Shown: positions 31,901 to 44,146, counted from the stretch's first letter. The stretch is DNA of 64,000 nucleotides from Pseudopithomyces maydicus (GCA_026873275.1 JANTUC010000017.1:868001-932000), one strand, 5' to 3'. Numbers and translations: made by a program. Notes: a model not told the origin generated them from the letters alone.

Positions 31901-34900
31901 CCATCTTTGATGTGAACATCAGCACCGTACTGAAGCAGGATCTCGCAAGTGGAAGGATGTCCGAAAGCAATGGCATGATGAAATGCAGTCCTTCCATCAT
32001 GATTATGACAGTTTGGATCGCAACCCTGCTGTAGTAGAAACTCTACGACGTCGTCAAATCCACCAGCAGCAGCTGTTGCCAGTATCCAATCGTGGAATTC
32101 AGATATTTCTGTTGGGATAGTGCTCGCAACACATAAAGATTGAAGAACATCTTTTTGGCCTGTCTCAGCCGCCCAGTCGAGAGATTGGGGTGAGATTGCT
32201 TCATAGTTGCCCCCGGTAATTGTTTTTTTCAGTATGTAGGACACAGTTTCCTCATGTCCGTTCGAAACAGCTTTCCCAAGGGCGTACTGAAATTTGAAGT
32301 CTTGCCCATAGACATTTTTCGGGTTGTCATTAATGATGATCTCAAGAATATCTTTATAACCGCCCTCGGCAGCAAGGCGAACCGCTATGCCTAGCTGGGC
32401 CCCGTTTCTCAAGAGCAAAGTGACCAGATCTTTGTGGCCATGGTGAGCAGCAATCTCGAGAGGGATTGAATCGATTTCGCATACATTGGGTGCAGAATAT
32501 TGTGACTGAATCGCATATTTTGCGAGATCGAGAAGGCCAAACCGGGCAGCAACCTTCAGCATTGTATCCAGTCTCACAGTCCTTCCCACCAACTTGTCAG
32601 CGTATTTCTGATAGAGCAGAGACCAAGCCTCCAATTTAGGGGCTCGAAAAACCTCCACAAGTCTTTTAGTCATCCCTTCCCTCTTGCTAGCATGCGTATA
32701 ATGATGTGGCCAATTCATCACCGTGTACTCAAGGAAAGCATATTCTGCATCATCTCCTGATTTGCAATTTGCCTCCGCCATATTATCGAGAAGGTCAAGA
32801 TAGTCGAGGCATTTGAAGAAGAGCACACGGTCGGGATCGTTGATGGAATGAGGATGCAGATATCTCACTGCTGAGGCGGTGGCAGGATATATGGGATGTA
32901 CGTCGTTTCCAGTTACCCTGAAAAAGGTACCATCAGCTCCCTCGATATCGTACTCAATCCGAGTGGGCAAGTTAGCCTTCAGCTCCTCTATGGACTTCAT
33001 CTTCATGGTTAAAAGACTGACGATGACGGCAATCTCTCCTAGGTGTAACGGACGAGCCGAGTATAAAATCCAAAGCAGTAGCTCTTCTAACGGCACTTGG
33101 CATCTGTATTGACATTGCTGAAAAGTGGCAGTCCAAAGATTGTCGAGTGGTAAGGGGAGGTTGTCGATGAAAGCATCAATAGCAGATTTGTTAGAACCAA
33201 TCTTTGCAGTCTGGAGGAGTCTCATGGATAGGAAAGTTTGCAGGAAAGTATCGTGCCTGGAGAACTTTGCAACAATCTTTTCTGTGGTAGGGCTCGAGAG
33301 CTGTGATTTCTCCGTCAGTCTCTCAACACTCGTTTGAATGAACGCTTTTTTTGACGAACTGGGCCATTCTCCTTCAGACAAGTCGATCTCGACGCAGTCG
33401 GGACTGCCTATAAAGGCTTTTGGGGGTGGAAAGACATCAAGAATTATCATCTTAAACACGCTTTGGCCGAGATCCTGGTGCTTAACAAGTGGCCAAGTCA
33501 CAGAATTGAGGGGGAAAGGGCAGTCATAGGCATCATGTATGATACAAACGACTGGTCCAGAATGCGCTTTGAGAAGGCCAAGTAACAATTTTCTCAAGAT
33601 CTGGTGACCAGAGTTGGGATTTCTGGTGAACAGCTCTGCAAGGCGACAAATTTGGCGGAAAAGAAATGGACGACTCAGAAGTAGCTGCCGAATCAGTGAC
33701 GCATAAAAACGACTGATTGATAGTGTGCGTTGGTCCGGTTTGGAAAATGAAAAGCTGATTATGGTGAGATCAGGAGTACTATCAACAAGTTGGCCGATAG
33801 GATGAGATGGTACCAAGCCATTCCCAGCTTCCTTCAGTCCATGAATGTAGAGAACCTTAGGGGAATTTGAAGCCATGTCGTTCCAGGTCCGATAAGAAGG
33901 GTGCTGAACTATCGGACGGATGATGTCTTGATTGGAACGGAATAGTTGCACTTGATAATCGCTTGGGCTAAGACTCCCTATACGTCGTAGAAAGGAGCAA
34001 TAGCTGTGTGTATGCACTGGATACCCTCGCATGTCAGCAGATTATCTTAACTCGGTCCTGATTCAACTGACGGCGTAGTCCACGATCGACCATTTGTTCT
34101 ATCCAATCAATCAATTTCTCCGTTGTGCTGTCTCCGGAAACGAAGTCCCATAGTCCAATGCCGGGGGTTTTGCCTTCGATGGCAACGTCAAGAGAGGTGA
34201 AATGCCGTGGAAGAGAGATCTACACGAAACCTCAAGATCAGTACAGTACGAATGATTAAAACAAGACAACGTACTGTTTGTGCATCCTTTGATTGTGCAC
34301 CACTAGTGACGTTTATTGTGATATGGTGCTGGGATATACGAGAGAATTCCCAGTAAGTGTTTTCAAGTGCAGAAGCCATGTCTTTCAGTGCTTTACCCGG
34401 AAAAGTATCCGTCCCCGATAGAAGATGTATGAGCATTTGTTCCCATTCGTATACCTTTTCGGCCTTTCCAGGTGTATCACAAAAGACCTGGCCAATGTGT
34501 TAGTAGCAGCTAGGTGAGTCCATCATACAATGTGTTCTTACCAACATCGTGGGATCATTAGCAAGGGTTGAGTTTCTCCTATTCTCGGAAGCATTTGCCA
34601 GCACCTGTTAAATGTTGAATCAGTACCCTTGGGCAAATAAGAGCCATGGTGGGAGCATACTTGTTTCACTAGAGACCCACCCAGATCATGACAGACAAAG
34701 ATTCGAGGCAAAGCTTCGTCTTGGTCATGCTATCGTTGGTCCATTTAGCATATGTTCATGTGACCAAGCTGAACGACTAACCGCCCGTTTCCTGTCACGT
34801 TCAAGCACCTCGTTCAAACTCCGGACCCTCCTTCCAAATGTTCCATAGCCCCAGCTCTCGAGTACAGGTAGAAACGGGAAGTCTGTGATGATCGCTCGAG

Positions 34901-35062
34901 GAAAACGATTCGACCAGAATTTGACGGCCTTCTCGCGAGTAGTAGCGCAGTCTCTAATGCCATGCGCCAGGACGAGGCTGAGTGTCGTCAGTAAGCCCAC
35001 GATCAGGGGTAATCTATTGTGGCAAAGCCTTACTGGAAGCGCTGCGTGTTATAAGGCTCCAT
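28162..35062 (-). CDS. NLR-like protein: degenerate esterase + degenerate NACHT + ankyrin repeats + SPRY
   Basis: Ten exons (35062-35034, 34977-34782, 34729-34661, 34604-34542, 34487-34275, 34219-34072, 34016-28992, 28907-28748, 28686-28481, 28409-28162) join in phase to 2118 residues. Residues 1-235 resemble a SesB-like alpha/beta-hydrolase (LVLAHGI, ESWGYGT, FVCHDLGGSLVKQ, FCDTPGK), but the nucleophile elbow has Asp90 where Ser is expected. Residues about 275-450 align with a STAND/NACHT NTPase, yet Walker A reads GLKEAGNGL (299-307) and Walker B CIIHDAYDC. From about 740 to 1875 there are some 30 ankyrin repeats, then a B30.2/SPRY domain (about 1930-2080; GYPYVGFCEE, GVGDTIGCGVNF, AFFTLNG). 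This is the architecture of fungal innate-recognition NLRs with both catalytic modules apparently lost. The frame is open throughout, so it is unlikely to be a simple pseudogene. Confidence 0.88.
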
Positions 35063-36868
35063 TTTTATAGCCAAAGATGGAAATGAATTTGTCGCAGGTC
35101 TTCGTTTTGGTCTTCGAAAATGATGCAATGTAGCAAACCAAGTCTGTGGCTGGACTGTTCCGCCTTTAATACTTAATACTGTACCCCAAGGTTGGAGTCA
35201 GAGCTCGCTCGTTCTTCACCTGAGCATCAGTCACAGGCCGTCAAGTGCCCTCTCCCGTCCCGCTAATTCCGAGTACCTGGACCCAATATTCAATGGTGGC
35301 GCACACTCACGGTACACAGACCCCGCATCCGGCCCATGCCCCCACATGATACTGCACAAAGTACTGAGTAGTCTGTTTGTCGTGCACGCCCACGTTTCAG
35401 AGACTGCCTACAGATCCCGCCCCCGGTAAAAACATGTGCACGTATTTGGGCTGCCTAGTAGAATTGTGGCTTCGGTAGTACAAACGAAATTCGGAAAGGT
35501 GCGTTGATCGGACCCGACCTATCACTCTTTACCTAATAGGCTATTGATCAAGTTGCACCTCAGGAAGGTGAAACTTGTCATACGTGAGCTAAATGTAGCC
35601 TGTTCACAATGCCGAATGTTTTGAAATTGTAGAAGGCACTAAAATCAACTTTTGGCATAGGGTCACGATGACCCGAAGAGGCTACAAGATCATATCAGCG
35701 AATTCAAAACAACGATAGCTAAGCATACCGAAGGCAAAGTTAAAGTGGAAGTTACCCTGGACACCGAGGGAAGTTATACGTTGGGCTTAAACGTAGTGGA
35801 GAATAACATCAAATGTTTGCATTACGTATCCAACCGCGTAAAAGAAAGCCAGTAGCTATAAGAAGGAGCTCATAGATTTATTCCTGAGCCAGATTCTTCA
35901 GGCTCCTATGCACCGATTGATTTGCCTGAATCATAGAGGCGGTAAAAGTTGCAACCATCGATGACAGGGTGGACGCAGCGCTGCTTAGCCTTGATGGCTT
36001 GATCGCAATTGGCAAACCCTCTTGCCCCTATGCCAGCTGAACTGAATTAATGAGTCTATACTACGTGCTTCGGGTAACCATTTAATTCGCACGGCAGCGC
36101 TTGTATGCAAAATCTGCCACAATATGAGACTTAATATAGCGAGACTTAATGAACGGCAGTCAACTGGCAGCGGCCAGCAAAATCTCACAGCCCGATCGGC
36201 CGCTGGTTGAAGTACAACACCTTTTTAGTCTGGCTTTCTAGACCCAACAGGCATGATATAGCCAGTTCGATGAGCGACACACTACGGTGTTAATATTATA
36301 TTAACGGGCTGGATCATTTAAACGTTAACAACCGACCATCCTGACATGACGGTCATTAAAGAGGTAGCGACTAAGAAAAATTGCATGTCTACTCAACAAG
36401 CGATCAGGGCAAAAGTACGACAGACTGCTGATATTCGGGCTACTTTCTTGATTGTATACAAATTGGCGGCGCGACCGAAACTGGCGAGGCATCCCGAACA
36501 ATGAATAGAGACACAAAACCACGAAAATGATGCTTCATCTTCATGCATCGTCTGACACTCATATTTGTACGCATTCACGTCTTTGGTCCTATAATATGGA
36601 AAGATTGGTCCCTCTTCATTAATTGCATTGGGTGTAACAGGCACTATCCTCAATCTTGAATCTCTCCCGTATCAAACACACCGAGCCTTCCTCCTTATTA
36701 TCTCCTTCTCAGCGTCTGCATCATCTCTCAAACCCAAGTAAGGCTCCCCATCAACCTTGACCTCAGTCAAGTATTGCAGTACAGCCGACGTACCGACGCG
36801 TCTCGAGCCAATGATGCCATCTTGCCAGCTCTTATCGCCCCAGTATATCCTACTCTTCGCTCCCCTCC
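35063..36868. other. Gene-poor stretch upstream of the NLR-like gene
   Basis: About 1.8 kb with no supportable exon on either strand. It carries the NLR-like promoter at its left end. No terminal inverted repeats, reverse transcriptase motif or tRNA/5S-like sequence found by eye. Confidence 0.4.
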
Positions 36869-38308
36869 TCAGTCATCGATCATATTGATCGGTTGATCCA
36901 AATTACCATATGCTGGTGGCTGTGGTCCTTTAGGCCGCCTCAGCGCAAGATAGGTCGCAAAACTTGCCAACAGAACCGCTATGGCGGTAAGCACAAATAG
37001 CGGCAGGGGATGATATTTGATTCCTTGCTTTAGATCTACTGGAAAACGCAGGCCAAAGATCCAGTGACTCACGGGTTTCGTTGCAAAAAGAAACACCGTT
37101 GGCCATGCCGTAGCTGCGGCTATGGAAGAGTCTTTACTGATCATCGCTCCGGCTTTGGTATTAAGTACGCCTGCTCGGCGCCAGGATTCTTCGTCGCGGT
37201 GGAGATTCACGAAGAGCTCGGCTACGTGGAGTGCGATTGCGTAGATCAGTTGTAACGCAGTGATAAATGAAATGTTGATGATTATTTGACTGGAAAACGA
37301 ATAGTATCCAGAATTATACGTGGCCCATAATCTGAGCGGCCAATTCGTATGGGTCTTTCGCGTCATGGTCTCATCGGAGAGGAAAGAAAGGTCCCGATTA
37401 TTATCGCGAGCAGTAAGTGCCCAGGTGGCAGCGCTGGCTACACAAAGAACAGGGACAAGGAACCAGAGAAAAGCGAGCATGTAGAGGATGTTGCGCGAAG
37501 AATGCGTCATCGGATTTTGATGCATCTTAGCATTGGCGGGGAGTATAGCGGAGTTTGTTGATGCCTCATATGCTGTGTTGCAAGGGCAGTATTCAAAGCA
37601 TCAGAGTTCCAGGTCTTGATGTGGGAATTGTAGCCAGGTAAAAGCGACCAGGTCGCGAGCAAAGAGAGAACCTGATAAAATGAGCCATATGGCTATAGAG
37701 TCTTGGTGAGCACTTACCAGCAAGCAGCACCCAAATACAATAATGCTCAGGCAATTAATACCCGTTAACTCAACAATAACATTCGGATCTGATTCTGAAG
37801 CCTGGTAGGAAATAGTTTCGTCTACTGAACTGACAAAAAGCTGTGAGGCACAACTATACGAAACAGTTATCATCAGGATCCATATTGCGTTGGCGAAACA
37901 CCGGTTTGGCATCGCAAGTCTCGAGCTTGTGAAAAGTCTGAGATTGGAGTTGCATCGTAGCCTGTTCTCCTGGTATAGTGCCCATCGCAGCGAGGTAGCA
38001 TGGATGTAACCAATACATTCGGTGGATATCGTGACCAACAGATTGAAGGCGAAGAGTATGAGTTCTCTGTAGATGCCTGTTATTGCCGCTGTGAAGATCA
38101 CGGGATTGACATCTGAAAAATGCTCAGGGTCCCAATTCCAGTTATAGCCGACAGACCCGCAGCAGATACAGACGATCGATAGGACGTAGCAGAGACTTAG
38201 TCCCGCAATGCACCAATTCCGTGTATGGAGCGCTTTGTCGAAACATGGCAGATTCGCGTCACTAGAACAATCGTCTTCTCGCGGAGATTGCTCGTCAAAA
38301 CTTCGCAT
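36869..38308 (-). pseudogene. Polytopic fungal membrane protein with one frame break
   Basis: Exon 1 runs 38308-37718, then a 46-nt intron (GTAAGT...ATCAG, 37672-37717). Exon 2 starts VLSLLATWSLLPGYNSHIKT and reads WNSDALNTALATQH, the usual continuation in this membrane-protein family, but then hits TGA after MLRCIKIR. The remaining C-terminal half (MHQNPMTHSSRNILYML... to QPINMIDD, stop 36869) lies at once downstream in another frame. One extra base in the G4 run 37538-37541 would give one protein of 464 residues with about eight hydrophobic segments. Either a recent frameshift or an assembly error; two separate genes are less likely because the second half lacks a promoter and starts inside a membrane-protein body. 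Function unknown. Confidence 0.65.
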
Positions 38309-38614
38309 GATGAGCTTAAAGATCAATCGCTGCGACGAAGCGACGAAGTCCCCATAATATGCCAAACTTATCGATCAGTATTTCTAAACTTCTCGTACTG
38401 AATAGAATATATCGCGCCCACTTTATATCTGTTTTAATGTTGCATATGATCATGTAGCTCCAGCGTCACCAAAAATACGGGGATAGCACACCGCAAGCCT
38501 AACAAGGTAAGTCGGCCTAGGGCTATAGGCCAAGCTCTAATACATCTAACTTTGCGATTAATAACAGTATGCTAAAATAATGCTAAAGTAATAGATATTT
38601 AATACCCCTTTAGA

Positions 38615-38631
38615 AGGGCAAAAAAATCAAA
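38615..38631 (-). terminator. Pol III T-run terminator of the 5S gene
   Basis: On the minus strand the sequence after the 5S 3' end reads T-rich, with TTTTGATTTTTTT, a standard RNA polymerase III stop. Confidence 0.75.
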
Positions 38632-38751
38632 AACATACAACAGCGGGGATTCGCTAGTGGTCACCCACCTAACTACTAATCCGCCGGTATCCTGCTTATA
38701 TATGGCTGAGCGGACGGGAAGCCTAGTTCTCAAGATCCTATGGTCGTATGT
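38632..38751 (-). rRNA. 5S ribosomal RNA
   Basis: Exactly 120 nt. The 5' end ACATACGACCATA and 3' end TTGTATGTT can pair as stem I. Family-conserved blocks are present: GGCTTCCCGTCCGCTCAGCC, GGCGGATTAGTAGTT, GGTGGGTGACCAC and AGCGAATCCCCGCTG, which also hold the internal Pol III control region. Stem II differs from the common fungal sequence but remains paired (GGATCTTG with CAGGATACC and one bulge), so it looks functional. Downstream are T5 and T7 runs (rc of 38622-38636) suited to Pol III termination. Single dispersed 5S genes are normal in Pezizomycotina. Confidence 0.95.
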
Positions 38752-39451
38752 GACAGTGAAAGTATTGAACGTGTATTATATACTACGTGTATATTTGACA
38801 TGTCGTAAAGGACTGTCTTCCAGGACACAGTGATGCCCATGACACGGCATTACCACAACTTCGAGCTTCGGCACCCGCTATTGCCTCCTCCTCTGACCGA
38901 TGAGACGACTCGATCAAGCAGCAGCGAGCGTCAGTTTGGCTCTTTAGAGGGAAGGCAGAAGGGCATGAGACAAGACAGATGGTGACAGCCCTGGAGATGG
39001 AGGCCCGCGCTTCGGCAAGTCGGTCCGATCGAGTGCTAAGGGCGAAACGCTGTCGTTGCAAGCACATTCCAAGGTGGGAAGGCTCTACGTGTTTTGGTGA
39101 TACAGCTGTCATACGGTTAAACAAACAGCGGCTTCATCTATAAACGCATCACTCATTAGGGCCGCGGGGACGTTCTACCGGTTATAGGGAATTTATGTCC
39201 GTGAGGGATAAGGACTAGTGAATGATATTGAGACTTTCAATGTCGGTAGTCTTCGCTCGTTAACAAAGTCCAAAAGGCTGCTTCTGTAAACATAATGATT
39301 AACCCATTTGGTGGAGCCGTTGTTTCATTCCCACATACGGTGGCGATGGCTGTCTGATTGTTTACCTAATTAAAACAATCACCACCATCTTGCAGCTATC
39401 CTTAACCTACGATATCTGACATGGGCTGTATCTAAAGTCTTCAAACTACTA
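38752..39451. other. Spacer between 5S gene and multicopper oxidase gene
   Basis: 700 nt without a supported gene. A 113-codon minus-strand frame (39124-38783) has no motif or context and is probably chance. Confidence 0.4.
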
Positions 39452-40978
39452 TTACAGGGGTTTCAGCGGAGGAAGAGGACATTTCCCCTTAGCAAAGACT
39501 CGGTAGTTAGCCACCATGCCCATTGTATTGTGATTCTGGACGTGGCAGATAACCTGCCACATGCCTTGATCAACAGCCTTCATGTAAAGGGTTTTGCCAA
39601 CACCATCATTGATGCTTTCGGCATATTGGTTGAACCCCTGGTAGGCAAAGCCATTTCCATGCATGTGGAACCTGAATTCGATGAGTCGGTGATTGAGCAA
39701 GTCTCCATTCGTGAACTTACACGTGACTGGCAGATCCATATCCATTTACGCCCCATATGACCTGAAAATCATCAGTTCAACATCTTTGAAGTATTCCTAG
39801 GTTACCACTCACATTGTCATCAAGACACATTTCAAAGGTTGGTGTGTTTGCATACACAAATCCATTGATGGCAAAAAACACAGGAGCACCATTGAAATGG
39901 CCTGCACCCTCGAAATTGGTCAGTTGGGGTCTCCACACCGTTTCGTTGCCTGCGGGTAGATCATATATATCACTTGTATATTGAGCTGGCTTTGTATGTT
40001 GATCTGGTTTATGGTGTCCAGGATGGTTCCATTCTTCAGAATCCAGTCGCGCCTTGTTCTCAGCTGAGAGCCACGACTGGTTTTCGTTGTATACATTGAA
40101 GAGGAACGGGAATTCGCGATAGGAAGCTATTGTGGATGCCATTCTGCCGCGAGCGTAAATGATGGTTGGCCCAAAGAGCCCAGTGTTCACGTCTTGCTGG
40201 AGGGCAACGTACGAATGGTACGCGTGGATCTACAGTTTGTTTAGCTTTGAAGCCTACCATTTCTCTTCACCCATACCTTTGCTGGCTCTGGACTTGGTGG
40301 GCCGGCTGAATCATTTACTAGCCACTTGTACACGATGCACTGTTCCGGGCCAATCATTGGCGGGCCATAGTCCGCTATCGGCAACACGACATCTTGACCA
40401 GGCGCAGTGTTATTGGGATAGTCGGAGCCTTCGTATGGCTTGCTGTACGCGAGACCCATTGAATGCATGGTGGCATAGTTCTTTCGAAGCTTGTTGACAA
40501 ATAGAATTTCAATCATGTCACCCACCTCGGCGCGAATAGTTGGTCCTTGTGAGCCCTGGAATGACGGTTGGGCAGTGCGCTCGGTGAAGGAAGCATCAGT
40601 GTACCCTCGATAAAGAGCCTTCAGCCACTTAGTGCCGAATCTCGTATATCCGGAGGCTTGTGCCCTTGCCGAAAGATTGAATGGGACCTGATGTTGATGT
40701 GAATATCAAATTATTTTATTACGTCGCTTCGTACGTACTCCCAACCAATTGTCCCATCCTGTTGGAGCATAATCCCATTCCACCTCTTCAGCAGCAATGT
40801 AGTACCGTCTCACATTACCACTGTAATGGAAGTTAGACGGGGTGAAGCTGGGTAGCTGACCATCCAACGTTGCGGTGCAAGTGGATCTTGATCGATTGTC
40901 TGTTTTGTCAGAACCCGGTGCACCATGGCCCAAGACAACATTGAGAAGAGATAAGGAGATGAATCGAGAGATGAGCAT
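39452..40978 (-). CDS. Secreted hephaestin/ceruloplasmin-like multicopper oxidase with incomplete copper site
   Basis: Five exons (40978-40739, 40687-40277, 40229-39813, 39761-39721, 39671-39452) with introns of 47-51 nt and matching phases give 442 residues. A signal peptide (LISRFISLSLLNVVLGHG) is followed by RRYYIAAEEVEWDYAP, GPTIRAEVGDMIEILFVNKL, MHSMGLAYSK, YHSYVALQQDV, NTGLFGPTII, SHVFHMHGNGF and WQVICHVQNHNTMGM. The fold and motif order match cupredoxin oxidases of the ceruloplasmin type. The type 1 copper set (His, Cys, His, Met) is complete. The HxH, HxH and HCH motifs each lack one His (HSM, HSY, ICH), so the trinuclear cluster may be absent. It may bind copper without classical oxidase activity. 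Confidence 0.88.
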
Positions 40979-42513
40979 TTCGCACTACCAAGTGAAAACT
41001 GCGGGTAAGATCTATAACTTGAGAAGAATCGAGCACAATTGAGAGATTAATCTCCACTATTTATGATTCTGCAGTTATTTTCTTAGGAAAAAGCCCAGAA
41101 GAGATTCTAATTTTAAATTGCACCACCACTAGTAACGATGGGTATGGAAGCATTGTTGAAAAAATATGGAACCTCCAAAAATCTGTATAGGGAACCATAA
41201 TCAACTACATCACAACAAAACATAGCAAGTGTTGAGCGGAGACTATCGAATGCAATGATAGGTGCTCACCTGCATAAATGTAGTCACGTGATGGTCACTA
41301 CGCCCGGGCGGGCTGGGCAGGGCTCATGTCCCAACAATGTCCCTCCCTCAACAAAACAAACTTAATTCTGCATTCAGCTTAGGATGTTGCACATGGCACC
41401 TTATGTGCCAGTGGACTCTCCTTTGGTGTTTCTTCACCCCAGTCAGCCTCAAAAGTGACCAATGGCATCTTCTTTGTATGAAATCAGAATCCAGTCAACA
41501 CTGGATCATTGAAGGCTATTAAAAACTTGTTTATTTGTCTTCTGCTAGATTGGAGAAGCCTGGCTTACTATGGTACAGGTCTAACTCATAGCATTAGATA
41601 TTCTAAAAAATTCCATCCAGTTTTTTAATGCTCCAGACTCTGATTTTCTCACGAAAAACGGTGCTATTATCTTTAGTCCTAAATAGATCAGTAGCATGGG
41701 CAATTACTTGAATAGATGTCCTACTCTACAATACGATACGGTTGTGCTAAATGTTAAATAAAGACAACAAAACAATATATAGATAGTACAAGAGGTAATG
41801 GTGACTTGGCCGTTCTGTCAGCATGGCGGTGGTGCATACGCTGATATATCGCCACCAGCGCCCATCAGCATGGCCGACCGCTAAATCGGCTTTGCGGGAA
41901 AGGTGCACAAGGTACTAATACGGAAACAGCTAGACAATTGCTGCGCCGGTGCAGCACGTGACCTCAAGATAAGAAATGTGGCTCGGAGGCGACGATGCAA
42001 ACGTATTTTTTGGGGAAGGTTAGATCATGGGCATTCAGCATTAGTTATAACAGAGTAATTTCATTCAATTATAATACAAAATTTAGCGAAAAATGGAAGC
42101 TTTTATAACCAATACTAACTACTGCAGATAGCCTCCCAGGGAGCCATCTCCCTGCACGTTCTTGACCTCTTAATATTTAATTTTTACATCACAAAATTAT
42201 ATAGTAACTTAACAACACGTGTTCCGTTCTTTGTGAAGAAGAACTTGTCTTTATTCATGTCAGATCCGCATACAATCACATCACCAGAGTTCTAGATCAA
42301 GCTGTACAGAACAGCATTTCTTACCAGTTGAGATTGCATCTGTAAAGTGTAAGCAATAAAAGAGAATATTATATAAAACAGGTCACACTGACTGCTCTAG
42401 AAGAAACAAGTGATGACAATGATGACATACAGATAACATATTCTCTTACAAAACAACCATGCCATTAGAGTAGAGTGCATACCAAAGATAAGATGAACAG
42501 CCCGTAATCAACC
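40979..42513. other. AT-rich gene-free stretch
   Basis: 1.5 kb with no coding exon. About 41600-42480 is markedly AT-rich. I see no transposon motif; it could be a degraded repeat, which a GC-skew or RIP-index calculation would show. Confidence 0.4.
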
Positions 42514-43606
42514 CTAAGCCTCCAACTCACGCGGTGGCCCTGGTATGATTTTTACACTCCTTCCGTCTATTTCCACCGGTTGCGACAGTCCTTCTGCTTC
42601 TGCTCTCCACTTGCCTTTCAGAAATATCCTGAGCCCTCGGCTATGCCCCTGTAGCTCAGGCTCAGTCGGGTGTGGGATCTTTATTTTCCGTCTAAGCCGC
42701 CATATGATGATAAATATTATTGAGCCACACACCAGTGCTCCCAACGCGGATCCAACTCCAACCCCGATCTTCGCTTCTTCGCTCATGTCATGAAGTCTTG
42801 TTGAATTAGCTGTGGGAGTCGGGGGTGGAATCGATGATGCTTGTCCGGGCAAAAATTCGGGGTCGCGGTGAATTCAATGCCTACTTGGGTTGCGACAGAA
42901 GATGCGTAGGCTGGTGGGAAAAGATTGAGATCGTTTTTCTGCCATTCCACCCAAGTTGGAACTGCTATCGCAATACCAGAGTCTATCACCGTCGTATTTT
43001 TGTATATATTAGAAACCTTTGAGGGGCCCATTTCAACTACAGTCTCGTCCCAAAGTGTGACGGTTGCCATAGTTAATGGGACAATAACGGTACGAGGCGT
43101 AGTGAACCCTGCCATGCAAGCCTGTAGTGTTTGATTTATTGTCATCCCACTGAATAATCAGAGAGTAAGTCAAGGTGACCATCGGCTGATTCATAGATTA
43201 AAAACTAACCTGGGACAACAATATCCTCCCCAGCTCTCCGAAGTCCACGACTTCTGGACAGTGAATGTTTGACCACTCGGGCATACTCCGGGGCTGTATT
43301 TAATGCTATCGACGCCGTATGGATTGCAATCGATAATATAAGAAGAACTAAGAAACTTGCTCGAATCTGCGAATGAGAAGAAACTTGTTCCACTGTATAT
43401 GCTATTTTCTTCCTGTGGCATGATCCACCGGGTGGAGCACATTGAAGGCGGCGTGAATAATGTTGTGAGTGGCATGGGTCCTACTCCATCAAACTTAACC
43501 GGTTCATCAAAAGTTTTCGTTGATGTGACACTATAATGTACATGGTTATTCTATAGTACAAAGTTTTATACCTAGAGCTAATTGAGACTTACGGGGTTGG
43601 ACTCAT
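42514..43606 (-). pseudogene. Single-pass membrane protein with Cys-rich ectodomain, one frame break
   Basis: Exons 43606-43593 (14 nt), 43530-43210 and 43149-42514, introns 62 and 60 nt in phase. The start reads MSPTPVTSTKTF, then LTTLFTPPSMCSTRW and a ectodomain ending GGYCCPSGMTINQTLQAC. Translation then leaves frame at the T5 run 42852-42856. The next frame supplies LPGQASSIPPPTPT, a membrane helix (VGVGSALGALVCGSIIFIII), a WRLRRK stop-transfer and a cytosolic tail ending PPRELEA. One extra T would give a 323-residue type I protein of the Mid2-like layout common in filamentous fungi. Without it the protein ends before its anchor. Assembly error is as likely as gene loss. Confidence 0.7.
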
Positions 43607-44146
43607 TTTTTGCGAGGTTATTGAAGGTGGAATGAATGCATGAAAGAACATATGGATAGATACAGCCGCGATAAACTAGCCTTTGTTACCTTGATACCAC
43701 TTCGCAATATACTGCGTTACAATCATTCGTATTCACAGTCTTGGCAATGCATCGACCTGCCCTTCTCGGGGGCCGTAAAATCCCACCCATCCGGTACCGA
43801 ACGTCATCTTCGGGGTTTTCTCCAGGGTTCATATAGCTATTAGGCAATCGCCAAGTCGGACACCTCGAGTGGGCGGTAAGCATAACTCATTGAGCAAGAC
43901 TTGCGCACATACAGGGTCATCTGAGATCGTCCAAGTTAACAAATATGTATACCCAAAGATCCAAAGCGACAGGCGTACGAGTCCATTATCTATCGTAATT
44001 CCATACCGAACGCCATTTGTGTAATGCAGACCCCTCGCTTTATCTCAATTTCCGCCCCCAGCCTGATACAAACTCAGCCTCATACACTCTCAGCCTCGCA
44101 CAACCACCACCACCACCACCAAACCCCTCCCCGCAAACCCCCTAAC
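43607..44146. other. Intergenic spacer
   Basis: Promoter of the preceding minus-strand gene and 3' flank of the next. A CCACCACCACC-rich tract at about 44100-44130 is low-complexity. No gene. Confidence 0.4.

Noticed and set aside
36869..37525. Separate 218-residue membrane-protein gene
   Set aside because: Its upstream neighbour ends exactly where a family member should continue; one gene with a single-base break explains both halves better.
41600..42480. AT-rich block as a possible RIP-mutated transposon
   Set aside because: No terminal repeats, integrase or reverse-transcriptase remnants can be read; a RIP index was not computed.
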